Shown here in pieces: positions 52,829 through 60,741 of a stretch of DNA of 64,000 nt. Every line of letters begins with the position of its first letter. The first letter of the stretch is position 1. Location: contig JAEXYA010000029.1 in the NCBI GenBank assembly GCA_023451825.1, positions 62,001 to 126,000 of the forward strand, given 5' to 3'. The notes beneath the pieces were generated by a model. That model made no database searches, had not been told where the DNA came from, and saw only the letters and a list, made by a program, of their open reading frames with translations. The translations under genes were made by a program, and so were the position numbers. This stretch comes from Pseudomonadota bacterium. GTDB lineage: Bacteria > Pseudomonadota > Alphaproteobacteria > Rhizobiales > Xanthobacteraceae.

Positions 52829-53143
52829 TCAGGCCGGGATCGGCAGATCGATGGTGACGCCCTTGCGGCGGATGCGCTCGCGCAGATTGCCGGGCTCGAT
52901 GGCGCCGTCGTCCTTGACGATGACAGGAGCGATATAGGGCCCGATGGCGACAACATCATCAGCGGCGGATTCGGCCAGCAGCGCACGCGCGTCGTCGGCA
53001 GTGCGCACGATGGCCGCATCGGCGAGTTCGGGCGTCCAACCCTTCTTGTCATCGCGATACACAACGATGCCATCCCAAGTTCGGTTGGCGGTCACCACCG
53101 AGGGGCCGGTGATCTTGATCTTTTGTTGCAGCGGAGAGGTCAT
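52829..53143 (-). CDS. DUF2849 protein
   Basis: A 104-residue DUF2849 protein. KITGPSVVTANRTWDGIVVYR and GWTPELADAAIV, then IAPVIVKDDGAIEPGNLRER, are typical. It is conserved between cysG and cysI in Rhizobiales; the function is unknown but presumably linked to sulfite reduction. Its start overlaps the cysG stop by 4 bases, and cysI follows after 23 bases. Confidence 0.9.
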   Translation of the reverse strand: MTSPLQQKIKITGPSVVTANRTWDGIVVYRDDKKGWTPELADAAIVRTADDARALLAESAADDVVAIGPYIAPVIVKDDGAIEPGNLRERIRRKGVTIDLPIPA

Positions 53144-54576
53144 TCGGCAGCTACCAAAATGTCGGAGACGAAAGTGTTGATGTTGGCGGCGCGCCACGGC
53201 GCGGAATGCGCCACGACATCGCCGATGACGAGAACGGCGGGACCGCCGGTGATCTGCTCGACCAGCGTCGGGAGATTTTCAAGAATGCCGACCGCGGCCT
53301 GCGCATCGGGCCGCGTCACGCGCGCAAACACGCCGACCGGCGTTTGCGGCGAGCGACCGGCTGCAATGAGACCTTCGCGGATCGCCGGCGCAGCAGTCAT
53401 GCCCATGTAGACGACGATGGTCATCTTCGCATCGGTCAGCACGGACCAATCGACAGCACCGGCGTCTTTTTCCTTATGCGCCGTCAGGAAAGTGATGCGC
53501 AGCGCCTCGCCGCGATAGGTCAGCGGCGTCTCGAACATCGATGCAGCGCCAAGACCTGCGGTGATGCCGGGAATGATCGAGTAGGACACACCAGCCGCGC
53601 GCAACGCTTCAATCTCTTCGCCACCACGGCCGAAGATGAAGGGATCGCCGCCTTTCAGGCGTACGGCACGCTGGCCGGCGCGCGCGGCTTCGACGAGCAA
53701 TGTATTGGTCGCATCCTGACCGATGCCGGGCTTGCCGATGCGGCGGCCCACGGGCACGCGCGAGGCATCGCGACGGATTCGGTCGAGAATTTCAGGCGAT
53801 ACGAGTTCGTCGTAGAAAACGACATCCGCATCCTGCAGCGCGCGCAAGGCCTTGATGGTGAGCAGATCGGGATCGCCGGGACCGGCACCGACCAGCGCGA
53901 CATGCCCCTTCACAGCGCTATCCCGCGAAGCGCCGGCAAATGCAGACAGATCGTCTATGGCAGCAAGCGCCTGCTCGGCCTCGTTGCCGCGGCCGGCCAG
54001 CACCTTCGCGCCGATGTCACCATCGACCACGCGTTCCCAGAAGCGGCGACGCAGCGGCGTTTCCGAAATTCTCTCATTGATCGATTTGCGCCAGCGTCCA
54101 ATGAAGCTCGCGAGATCGCCGATCCGCGCCGGCAACACGCTCTCGATCATCTCGCGCACCCGGCGGGCCACCACCGGCGACGTGCCGCCAGTGCCGACGG
54201 CCACGACGACATCACCGCGATCAACGATAGCCGGAAAGATGAACGTGGAATTGGCGAGATCGTCCATCACATTGACGGGCAGCCCAACGGCCTTTGCGCG
54301 CACCGCCATCATCGGGCCAAGGTCACCAGCGCCAGCGCACATCACGGCGATGACGCCATGGAGGTCGGCGCTCAGCGGATTGCCCTCGGCAAACTCGATT
54401 GCATCGGCTGCCACAGGATCGAGCCCCGCCAGATCGCGGTCGCCATCGATCGCATGCCAGCGAATGCGTGCATTGGCTGCCAGCAGTAGCCGGAGCTTGG
54501 CGCGCGCCAACTCTCCGGCGCCGATCAGGAGGATCGGTCCGGCCTGCAAGTCGAGGAAGACAGGCAGAAAGCGCAT
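53140..54576 (-). CDS. cysG: multifunctional siroheme synthase CysG
   Basis: A 478-residue fusion. The N-terminal dehydrogenase/ferrochelatase part has the NAD loop LLIGAGELARAKLRLL and MDDLANSTFIFPAIV; the C-terminal uroporphyrinogen methyltransferase has VALVGAGPGDPDLLTIKALR, RLKGGDPFIFGRGGEE and PGITAGLGAASM. It makes the siroheme used by the reductase in the same operon. The length is normal and the first gene position suggests cofactor supply is coregulated. TTTACG about 17 bp before an AT-rich stretch upstream may be its promoter; that is weak. Confidence 0.94.
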   Translation of the reverse strand: MRFLPVFLDLQAGPILLIGAGELARAKLRLLLAANARIRWHAIDGDRDLAGLDPVAADAIEFAEGNPLSADLHGVIAVMCAGAGDLGPMMAVRAKAVGLPVNVMDDLANSTFIFPAIVDRGDVVVAVGTGGTSPVVARRVREMIESVLPARIGDLASFIGRWRKSINERISETPLRRRFWERVVDGDIGAKVLAGRGNEAEQALAAIDDLSAFAGASRDSAVKGHVALVGAGPGDPDLLTIKALRALQDADVVFYDELVSPEILDRIRRDASRVPVGRRIGKPGIGQDATNTLLVEAARAGQRAVRLKGGDPFIFGRGGEEIEALRAAGVSYSIIPGITAGLGAASMFETPLTYRGEALRITFLTAHKEKDAGAVDWSVLTDAKMTIVVYMGMTAAPAIREGLIAAGRSPQTPVGVFARVTRPDAQAAVGILENLPTLVEQITGGPAVLVIGDVVAHSAPWRAANINTFVSDILVAAE

Positions 54577-54869
54577 GCATACTCCGATGCCCGAAACTTT
54601 CGGGTTGACTGGAATTATTTTCTATATATCTCTCGATTGCACGGCGTAAAGAGAAGATTATTTCTTCTTCGAACCGTTCTAACTGTAGAATTTTTTGGCT
54701 TCGAACACCACACGCCAGAGATGGTTCTTCTCCTTGATCGCATTGCAGCCAGTCCGTTGCGGAAAAACGCGCGGCGCCACGCATTCGTTGCGGAGCAATT
54801 TTCGGACCGTTCAGCAGACAAAGTGCCGCAGTCATCCCATCCCGATCCGCTCAACGCAGGGGACTTTTC

Positions 54870-55883
54870 GTGAACCGCCTTTTGACCACTTTTGCCGCCG
54901 GCCTCGGCCTTCTCGCTCTCGGCGCCACCGCACCGGCTCAGGCCCAGACGCCGAATACGCTGCTCAATGTGTCCTACGACATCGCGCGCGAGCTCTATGT
55001 CGAGCTCAACGCCGCCTTCATCAAGCAGTACAAGGCCAAGACCGGCCAGGACATCACCGTCAACCAGTCGCATAACGGCTCGTCGCGCCAGGCGCGCTCG
55101 ATTCTCGAAGGCCTCGAGGCCGATGTGGTCACCTTCAATCAGGTGACTGACGTGCAGGTGCTGTATGACCGTGGCAAGCTAATCCCGAAGGACTGGGCAT
55201 CGCGGCTGCCGAACAATTCCTCGCCTTATTACTCCTTGCCGGCGTTTCTCGTGCGCGCGGGCAATCCGAAGGGCATCAAGGACTGGGACGACCTGGTGAA
55301 GCCGGGCGTGCAGGTGATCTTCCCGAACCCGAAGACCTCGGGCAATGCGCGCTACACTTACCTGGCCGCCTATGCCTTCGCGAAGAACAAGTATGGCAGC
55401 GCCGAGAAGGCTGATGAATTCATCAAGAAACTGTTCGCCAATGTGCCGGTGTTCGACACCGGCGGCCGCGCAGCAACCACGACCTTCGTGGAGCGCGGCA
55501 CGGGCGACGTGTTGATCACCTTCGAGGCCGAAACCGCCTCGATCCGCGATCTCGTCGGCAAGGACAAGGTGGAATCGGTGGTGCCGCCAAGCAGCGTGCT
55601 GGCCGAATTCCCGGTCACCGTGGTCGATAAATATGCCGACAAGCACGGCACCAAGGCGCTGGCCACGGCCTATCTCGAATTCCTGTATTCGCCGGAAGGC
55701 CAGGCCATCGAGGTCAAGGGCTATAACCGCGTCGTCGATAAAGACATCATGGCGAAGAACAAGGACAAGTTCCCGGATGTGAAACTGTATCGCGTCGAGG
55801 ACGAGTTCGGTGGCTGGGACAAGCTGAATGCGGAGCATCTCAATGCCGGCGCGAAGCTGGATCAGTTGTTCGGCGGGAAGTGA
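54870..55883 (+). CDS. second periplasmic sulfate-binding protein
   Basis: A 337-residue binding protein with a signal peptide (LLTTFAAGLGLLALGATAPA). LLNVSYDIARELYVELNAAF, NQSHNGSSRQARSILEGL and GNPKGIKDWDDLVK parallel the first copy, and IFPNPKTSGNARYTYLAAYA lies mid-protein. The start is GTG 54870 with GGGGA 6 bases upstream. It heads a rightward set with cysT and cysW but no ATPase. The 293-bp gap to cysG holds AT-rich sequence; TTGACT at 54604-54609 with a TATATC-like box could be a promoter. Confidence 0.94.
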   Translation: MNRLLTTFAAGLGLLALGATAPAQAQTPNTLLNVSYDIARELYVELNAAFIKQYKAKTGQDITVNQSHNGSSRQARSILEGLEADVVTFNQVTDVQVLYDRGKLIPKDWASRLPNNSSPYYSLPAFLVRAGNPKGIKDWDDLVKPGVQVIFPNPKTSGNARYTYLAAYAFAKNKYGSAEKADEFIKKLFANVPVFDTGGRAATTTFVERGTGDVLITFEAETASIRDLVGKDKVESVVPPSSVLAEFPVTVVDKYADKHGTKALATAYLEFLYSPEGQAIEVKGYNRVVDKDIMAKNKDKFPDVKLYRVEDEFGGWDKLNAEHLNAGAKLDQLFGGK

Positions 55884-55894
55884 GCTAGAGCTAC

Positions 55895-56029
55895 ACACTC
55901 CGCCCTCATCCAGAGGAGCCGCGCTCTCGCGCGGCGTCACGAAGGATGGCCGCAAGCGTCACGCCCGGCCAGCTCCATGGTTCGAGACGGCGCCGAAGAG
56001 GCGCCTCCTCACCATGAGGGACGGGGTTT
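55895..56029. repeat. palindromic intergenic element inside the second sulfate operon
   Basis: CACTCCGCCCTCATCCAGAG...GAAGGATGG on the left is mirrored by CCATGGTTCGAGACGGCG...CTCCTCACCATGAGGGACGG on the right. It resembles 34491-34617 and 60128-60246. It lies between the binding-protein and permease genes and could trim or attenuate the transcript. Confidence 0.8.
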
Positions 56030-56104
56030 GAAAGCTGGCCTCCATTCCATTTCTCTCGAAATCGTCTATGAAGCGCCCACACCGCTTCACTTACGGACTT
56101 TCCT

Positions 56105-56932
56105 TTGCGACGTAGCGTCATTCCAGGTTTCAGGCTCTCGCTCGGCATCACCCTGCTTTATCTTGCGGTGATCGTGCTGCTGCCGCTGTGTGCGCTGATC
56201 CTAAAGGCGTCCGATGTTGGGCTGACGCAGCTCTGGGGCATCCTGTCGTCGCCGCGCACGCTGTCGGCCATTCGCGTCACTGTCACAATGGCCGCCGCTG
56301 CCACCGCCTTCAACGCGGTGTACGGCCTGCTGCTCGCCTGGGTGCTGGCGCGCTATCAGTTTCCCGGCAAGCGCATTCTTGATGCGCTGGTCGATGTGCC
56401 CTTCGCGCTCCCCACCGCGGTCGCCGGTCTCGCCCTGACCGCACTGCTGTCGAAAAACGGATGGTTCGGCGCACCGCTCGCCGAACTCGGAATCCAGGTG
56501 GCCTACACGCCGCTCGGTATTGCCATCGCGATGGCCTTCACCAGCATTCCTTTCGTGGTCCGTACGGTGCAACCCGTCATCGAAGACCTCGGCACCGATG
56601 TGGAGGAGGCCGGCCGCTCGCTGGGCGCCAGCGATCTGCAAATCCTGTGGCGCGTGATCTTCCCGGCGATCTTCCCGGCGTTCCTCGCCGGCTGCTCGCT
56701 CTCCTTCGCACGCAGCCTCGGCGAATTCGGCGCCGTCATCTTCATCGCCGGCAACCAGCCGATGAAGACCGAGATCGTGGCGCTGCTCACTTATATCCGC
56801 CTCGAAGAGTATAATTACGAAGCCGCTGCCGCGATCGCCGTGGTGATGCTGGCCATGGCCTTCACCATGCTGATCATCACCAATGCCGTGCAGGCCTGGA
56901 ACTTGCGCTATCTCACTAAGGGAAATGCGTGA
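56105..56932 (+). CDS. cysT: second sulfate permease CysT
   Basis: A 275-residue permease. IPGFRLSLGITLLYLAVIVL, DVPFALPTAVAGLALTALLS and EEAGRSLGASDLQILWRVIF match CysT. The only in-frame start after the stop at 56069 is TTG 56105, with weak GGAC upstream. A 15-codon frame (MKRPHRFTYGLSFAT, 56068-56115) overlaps this start in another phase and might be a coupled leader or the real N-terminus displaced by a frameshift. Its stop overlaps the cysW start (TGATG). Confidence 0.9.
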   Translation: MRRSVIPGFRLSLGITLLYLAVIVLLPLCALILKASDVGLTQLWGILSSPRTLSAIRVTVTMAAAATAFNAVYGLLLAWVLARYQFPGKRILDALVDVPFALPTAVAGLALTALLSKNGWFGAPLAELGIQVAYTPLGIAIAMAFTSIPFVVRTVQPVIEDLGTDVEEAGRSLGASDLQILWRVIFPAIFPAFLAGCSLSFARSLGEFGAVIFIAGNQPMKTEIVALLTYIRLEEYNYEAAAAIAVVMLAMAFTMLIITNAVQAWNLRYLTKGNA

Positions 56933-57801
56933 TGGCAGAGCGACGCGACAATGGCGCATGGATGGTGACGCCGGTGGGCGCCGGCCCGGTGACGCGCCGC
57001 GTCGTGCTCGGTATCGTTTTCGTGCTGACCCTGTTGATCCTGATCGCGCCGCTGGCGTTGATCTTCTCGTCCGCGCTGTCGCAAGGCATTGACGTGTTCT
57101 TCCGCAATCTCGCGGAGCCCGGCACGCAGCATGCAATCTTCCTCACCGTGATCACCGCGCTGATCGCGGTGCCGGTGAATATCCTGTTCGGCCTCGCCGC
57201 CGCATGGAGCGTCACCAAGTTCAATTTCCCCGGCCGCACGCTTCTCATTGCGCTGATCGAACTGCCCTATTCGATCTCGCCCATTGTCGCCGGCGTCGCC
57301 TATCTTTTTGTCTACGGCACCACCGGCCTGTTCGGTCCGATCATCGAGATCCTCGGCATCAAGGTGATGTTCGCGCTGCCGGCCATCGTGCTGGCCTCGA
57401 TGTTTGTCACTGCTCCCTTCGTCGCGCGCGAGCTGATCCCGCTGATGCAGGTGCAGGGCACCGACGAGGAAGAAGCCGCCGTGACGCTGGGCGCGTCCGG
57501 CTTTGCGACCTTCGTCAAAGTGACATTGCCCAATGTCCGCTGGGCCGTGCTCTATGGCGCGATCCTGTGCAATGCGCGCGTGATGGGCGAATTCGGTGCC
57601 GTCTCCGTCGTTTCGGGCAATGTCCGCGGCCAGACCACCACGCTGCCGCTGCAAATTGAACTTTTGTATCAGGACTACAATGTCGCGGGCGCCTTTGCCG
57701 CCGCGACAGTGCTGACCGCCGTGGCGCTGTTCACCATCCTGATCAAGGTGGTTCTGGAACGTTTCTCGCCCGATACGCACGGCCGCGCCCCCGGCCACTG
57801 A
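56932..57801 (+). CDS. cysW: second sulfate permease CysW
   Basis: A 289-residue permease. ELPYSISPIVAGVAYLFVYG and EEEAAVTLGASGFATFVKVTLPN are diagnostic. ATG 56932 overlaps the cysT stop; GTG 56929 is an alternative. No cysA follows: the next gene is malate synthase G, after a 160-bp gap with a GC-rich inverted repeat (GGCGGG/CCCGCC near 57815-57835) that may terminate the operon. It probably shares the ATPase encoded at 46700-47737 or another elsewhere. Confidence 0.92.
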   Translation: MAERRDNGAWMVTPVGAGPVTRRVVLGIVFVLTLLILIAPLALIFSSALSQGIDVFFRNLAEPGTQHAIFLTVITALIAVPVNILFGLAAAWSVTKFNFPGRTLLIALIELPYSISPIVAGVAYLFVYGTTGLFGPIIEILGIKVMFALPAIVLASMFVTAPFVARELIPLMQVQGTDEEEAAVTLGASGFATFVKVTLPNVRWAVLYGAILCNARVMGEFGAVSVVSGNVRGQTTTLPLQIELLYQDYNVAGAFAAATVLTAVALFTILIKVVLERFSPDTHGRAPGH

Positions 57802-57961
57802 GCCGACGACGCCATGGCGGGGGCTTTCCCGCCCCCCTGCTTTGGCGCTAAAACCTGTCGGGGCCTTAAAACGTCCCGAGACGGTCGTCTTTTCGGCAGT
57901 CTTCGCCTGCACCTTCCCAGAATCAGAGCTTAATCGCCGCCTTCCTGAGAGAAAACGCATC

Positions 57962-60124
57962 ATGAAACGCATCGACGCCCACGGTCTGCAGATCGCGCCC
58001 GTCCTGTACGACTTCATCGAAAAGGAGGCCGCCCCGAAAACGGGGATCGCGCCCGATGCGTTCTGGGCCGGCGTGGCAGGGATCATCAAGGATCTCGGCC
58101 CGAAAAACCGCGATTTGCTCAAGGTGCGCGACACGCTGCAGACCAAGATCGACGACTGGCACCGCGCCCATAAGGGCAAGGCCTTCGATCTCGATGCCTA
58201 TACCGCTTTCCTGAAGGAGATCGGCTATCTCCTGCCGGAGCCCGCGACCAAGCCGGTCGAAACCGCCAATGTGGACGAGGAAATCGGCCAGATCTGCGGC
58301 CCGCAGCTCGTCGTCCCGCTGACCAATGCGCGCTACGCCCTCAACGCCGCCAATGCGCGCTGGGGCAGCCTGTATGATGCCTTCTACGGCACCGATGCGA
58401 TCCCGCATGATCCCTCGGAAGCCGGCAAGGGCTACAACAAGGCGCGCGGCGACAAGGTGATCGCCAAGGCCAAGGCGTTCCTCGACGCCGCCGCCCCGCT
58501 CGCCACCGGCAGCCATACCGATGTCACCGGCTACAGCATCGTCTCGGGCCAGCTCTCGGCCAAGCTCAAGAGCGGCAACCTCACCGCGCTGAAGAACGAG
58601 GCCCAGCTCGCCGGCTATCTCGGCGATCACGCGGCGCCGAATGCGATCCTGCTGGTCAATAACGGACTGCATATCGAAGTTCAGATCGACCGCGCCTCGC
58701 CGATCGGCAAGGACGACGCCGCCGGCGTCTCCGACATGCTGATGGAATCCGCCGTCTCGACCATTCTCGACATGGAAGACAGCGTCGCCACCGTTGATGC
58801 CGACGACAAGGTACTGGTCTATCGCAACACGCTCGGCCTGATGAATGGCACGCTTTCGGCAGACTTCGAAAAGGGCGGCAAGACGCTCACCCGCGCGCTC
58901 AATGCCGATCGCACCTACAAGACGCCGTCGGGCAAGGATCTCGTGCTGCATGGCCGCAGCCTGCTCTTGATGCGCAATGTCGGCCATCACATGTTCACCG
59001 ACGCCGTGCTCGACAGCGACGGCAATGAGATTCCGGAAGGCCTGCTCGATGCTGCCGTTGCCGGCCTGATCGGCATCCATGACGTCAAGTCGACCGGCAG
59101 CTTGCGCAACTCGCGCACCGGCTCGATCTATATCGTCAAGCCGAAGATGCACGGCCCCGATGAAGTCGCGCTCACCTGCGAAGTGTTCGGCCGCGTCGAG
59201 AAGATGCTGTCGCTGCCCGAGAACACCATGAAGGTCGGCATCATGGACGAGGAGCGCCGCACCACGGTGAATCTCAAGGCCTGCATCCAGCAGGCCTCCA
59301 AGCGCATCATGTTCATCAATACGGGTTTCCTCGACCGCACCGGCGACGAAATCCACACGTCGATGGAAGCGGGTCCGATGATCCGCAAGAACGACATGAA
59401 GGCCACGCCGTGGATCAAGGCCTATGAAGAGTGGAACGTGGATACCGGTCTGCTCGACGGCCTGCCCGGTCATGCGCAGATCGGCAAGGGTATGTGGGCC
59501 GCGCCGGACAAGATGGCGGACATGCTGACCCAGAAGATCGGCCACCCGCAGGCCGGCGCCACCACCGCATGGGTGCCCTCGCCGACAGCCGCGACACTGC
59601 ACGCTTTGCACTATCACCAGGTCGGTGTCATCGAACGCCAGAAAGAACTGGCGAAAGGCGGCGCTCGCGGCAAGCTCTCGGACATCCTCACCATTCCTGT
59701 GTCGCAGTCGAACTGGGCACCGGATGATGTGAAGCAGGAGATCGACAACAACTGCCAGGGCATCCTTGGTTATGTCGTGCGCTGGATCGACCAGGGCGTC
59801 GGCTGCTCCAAGGTGCCGGATATCCATGGCGTCGGCCTGATGGAAGACCGCGCCACGCTGCGCATCTCCGCCCAGCATCTCGCCAACTGGCTGCATCAGG
59901 GCGTCATCACCAAGGATCAGGTGATGGAATCGCTCAAGCGCATGGCCGTGGTGGTCGATGAGCAGAACAAGGGCGATGCGATCTACAAGAACATGGCGCC
60001 GAGCTTCGACGGCGTCGCGTTCAAGGCCGCCTGCGATCTGATCTTCGAAGGTCGCACGCAGCCGAACGGTTACACGGAGTATATCTTGACGGCGCGCCGC
60101 CGCGAGGCGAAGGCGGCGGGATAG
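57962..60124 (+). CDS. glcB: malate synthase G
   Basis: A 720-residue enzyme condensing glyoxylate and acetyl-CoA to malate in the glyoxylate bypass. VSTILDMEDSVATVDADDKV, GLIGIHDVKSTGSLRNSRTG and KMHGPDEVALTCEVFGRVE are G-isoform signatures; the length matches the G form (about 720) rather than the A form. The start MKRIDAHGLQIAPVLYDFIE is chosen; the upstream extension is not conserved. It is a single gene followed by a palindromic element and a strong terminator. No isocitrate lyase gene is in the window. Confidence 0.96.
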   Translation: MKRIDAHGLQIAPVLYDFIEKEAAPKTGIAPDAFWAGVAGIIKDLGPKNRDLLKVRDTLQTKIDDWHRAHKGKAFDLDAYTAFLKEIGYLLPEPATKPVETANVDEEIGQICGPQLVVPLTNARYALNAANARWGSLYDAFYGTDAIPHDPSEAGKGYNKARGDKVIAKAKAFLDAAAPLATGSHTDVTGYSIVSGQLSAKLKSGNLTALKNEAQLAGYLGDHAAPNAILLVNNGLHIEVQIDRASPIGKDDAAGVSDMLMESAVSTILDMEDSVATVDADDKVLVYRNTLGLMNGTLSADFEKGGKTLTRALNADRTYKTPSGKDLVLHGRSLLLMRNVGHHMFTDAVLDSDGNEIPEGLLDAAVAGLIGIHDVKSTGSLRNSRTGSIYIVKPKMHGPDEVALTCEVFGRVEKMLSLPENTMKVGIMDEERRTTVNLKACIQQASKRIMFINTGFLDRTGDEIHTSMEAGPMIRKNDMKATPWIKAYEEWNVDTGLLDGLPGHAQIGKGMWAAPDKMADMLTQKIGHPQAGATTAWVPSPTAATLHALHYHQVGVIERQKELAKGGARGKLSDILTIPVSQSNWAPDDVKQEIDNNCQGILGYVVRWIDQGVGCSKVPDIHGVGLMEDRATLRISAQHLANWLHQGVITKDQVMESLKRMAVVVDEQNKGDAIYKNMAPSFDGVAFKAACDLIFEGRTQPNGYTEYILTARRREAKAAG

Positions 60125-60127
60125 TCA

Positions 60128-60246
60128 ACACTCCGCCCTCATCCTGAGGGCGCGCAAAGCGCGCGTCTCGAAGGATGGCGACGGAGCCCTGCCATCTCAT
60201 GGTTCGAGACGCGCGCAAGAGCGCGCTCCTCACCATGAGGGTCGGA
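60128..60246. repeat. palindromic intergenic element, CACTCCGCCCTCATCCTGAG type
   Basis: CTCCGCCCTCATCCTGAGG...GTCTCGAAGGATGG on the left and CATGGTTCGAGACGCGCGC...CTCACCATGAGGGTCGG on the right. It sits in the convergent glcB/small membrane protein junction, next to a terminator and a second element. Confidence 0.85.
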
Positions 60247-60254
60247 GAAAAGGA

Positions 60255-60283
60255 AAAGCCCCGGTTCACGCCGGGGCTTTTTT
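60255..60283 (+). terminator. rho-independent terminator after glcB
   Basis: AAAGCCCCGG (60255-60264) and CCGGGGCTTT (60271-60280) around TTCACG, followed by more T residues. A-runs on the left also allow leftward use. Confidence 0.88.
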
Positions 60284-60305
60284 GTTTGCAGCACACGCCG
60301 CTGCC

Positions 60306-60391
60306 GTAGGATGGGTTGAGCGTCTTCGCGAAAACCCATCATCATCACGGCAGGCTGTTGATGGGTTTTCGCTGCGCTCAACCCATCCTAC
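60306..60391. repeat. palindromic intergenic element, GTAGGATGGGTTGAGC type
   Basis: GTAGGATGGGTTGAGCG on the left and CGCTCAACCCATCCTAC on the right, with inner GAAAACCCATCA / TGATGGGTTTTC. It is the third hairpin in a row in this convergent junction. Confidence 0.88.
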
Positions 60392-60400
60392 GGCCCTGCC

Positions 60401-60562
60401 TTAAAACACCGCGATGTATTTCAGCAGCGAGATCACGCCGAGAATGATCACGATGATCCGGCAGATCTGCTTGGCGCGGCCGTCGAGCGGCAGCATGTTG
60501 ATCAAATACAAAATCAGAATGACGACAAGAAACGTGATCAACGCACTAATGAGAATGCCCAT
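60401..60562 (-). CDS. small two-helix membrane protein, Thivi_2564-like
   Basis: A 53-residue protein that is nearly all hydrophobic: helix 1 (ILISALITFLVVILILYLIN), a short loop LPLDGRAKQ and helix 2 (ICRIIVIILGVISLLKYIAV). The pattern matches the Thivi_2564 group of small membrane proteins. The function is unknown. The start MGILISAL is used; ATG 60586 is possible. It is a single gene. Confidence 0.8.
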   Translation of the reverse strand: MGILISALITFLVVILILYLINMLPLDGRAKQICRIIVIILGVISLLKYIAVF

Positions 60563-60741
60563 GGATATTTCCCCAGCTTGAGACATGACGTCAGCGCGAC
60601 AACGCAACCTGCATCCACGCGACTGCAAAACAGAACGCGCGTGAGCCATGCAGGTTCCGCATCAGGAACAGGTCGCTTTCGCATAGCGGAATTATTTACG
60701 GTTGTCGGCTTATCTGAACACCGCTGGCTGAGGAATCGAAA

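Noticed and set aside
54577..54869. SAM-type riboswitch in the cysG-sbp divergent region
   Set aside because: Only AT-rich sequence and weak promoter-like boxes are visible; I could not find paired segments matching a SAM aptamer.
57923..59896. Long antisense open frame (657 codons) opposite malate synthase
   Set aside because: Shadow of glcB with no recognisable domain and no ribosome-binding site.
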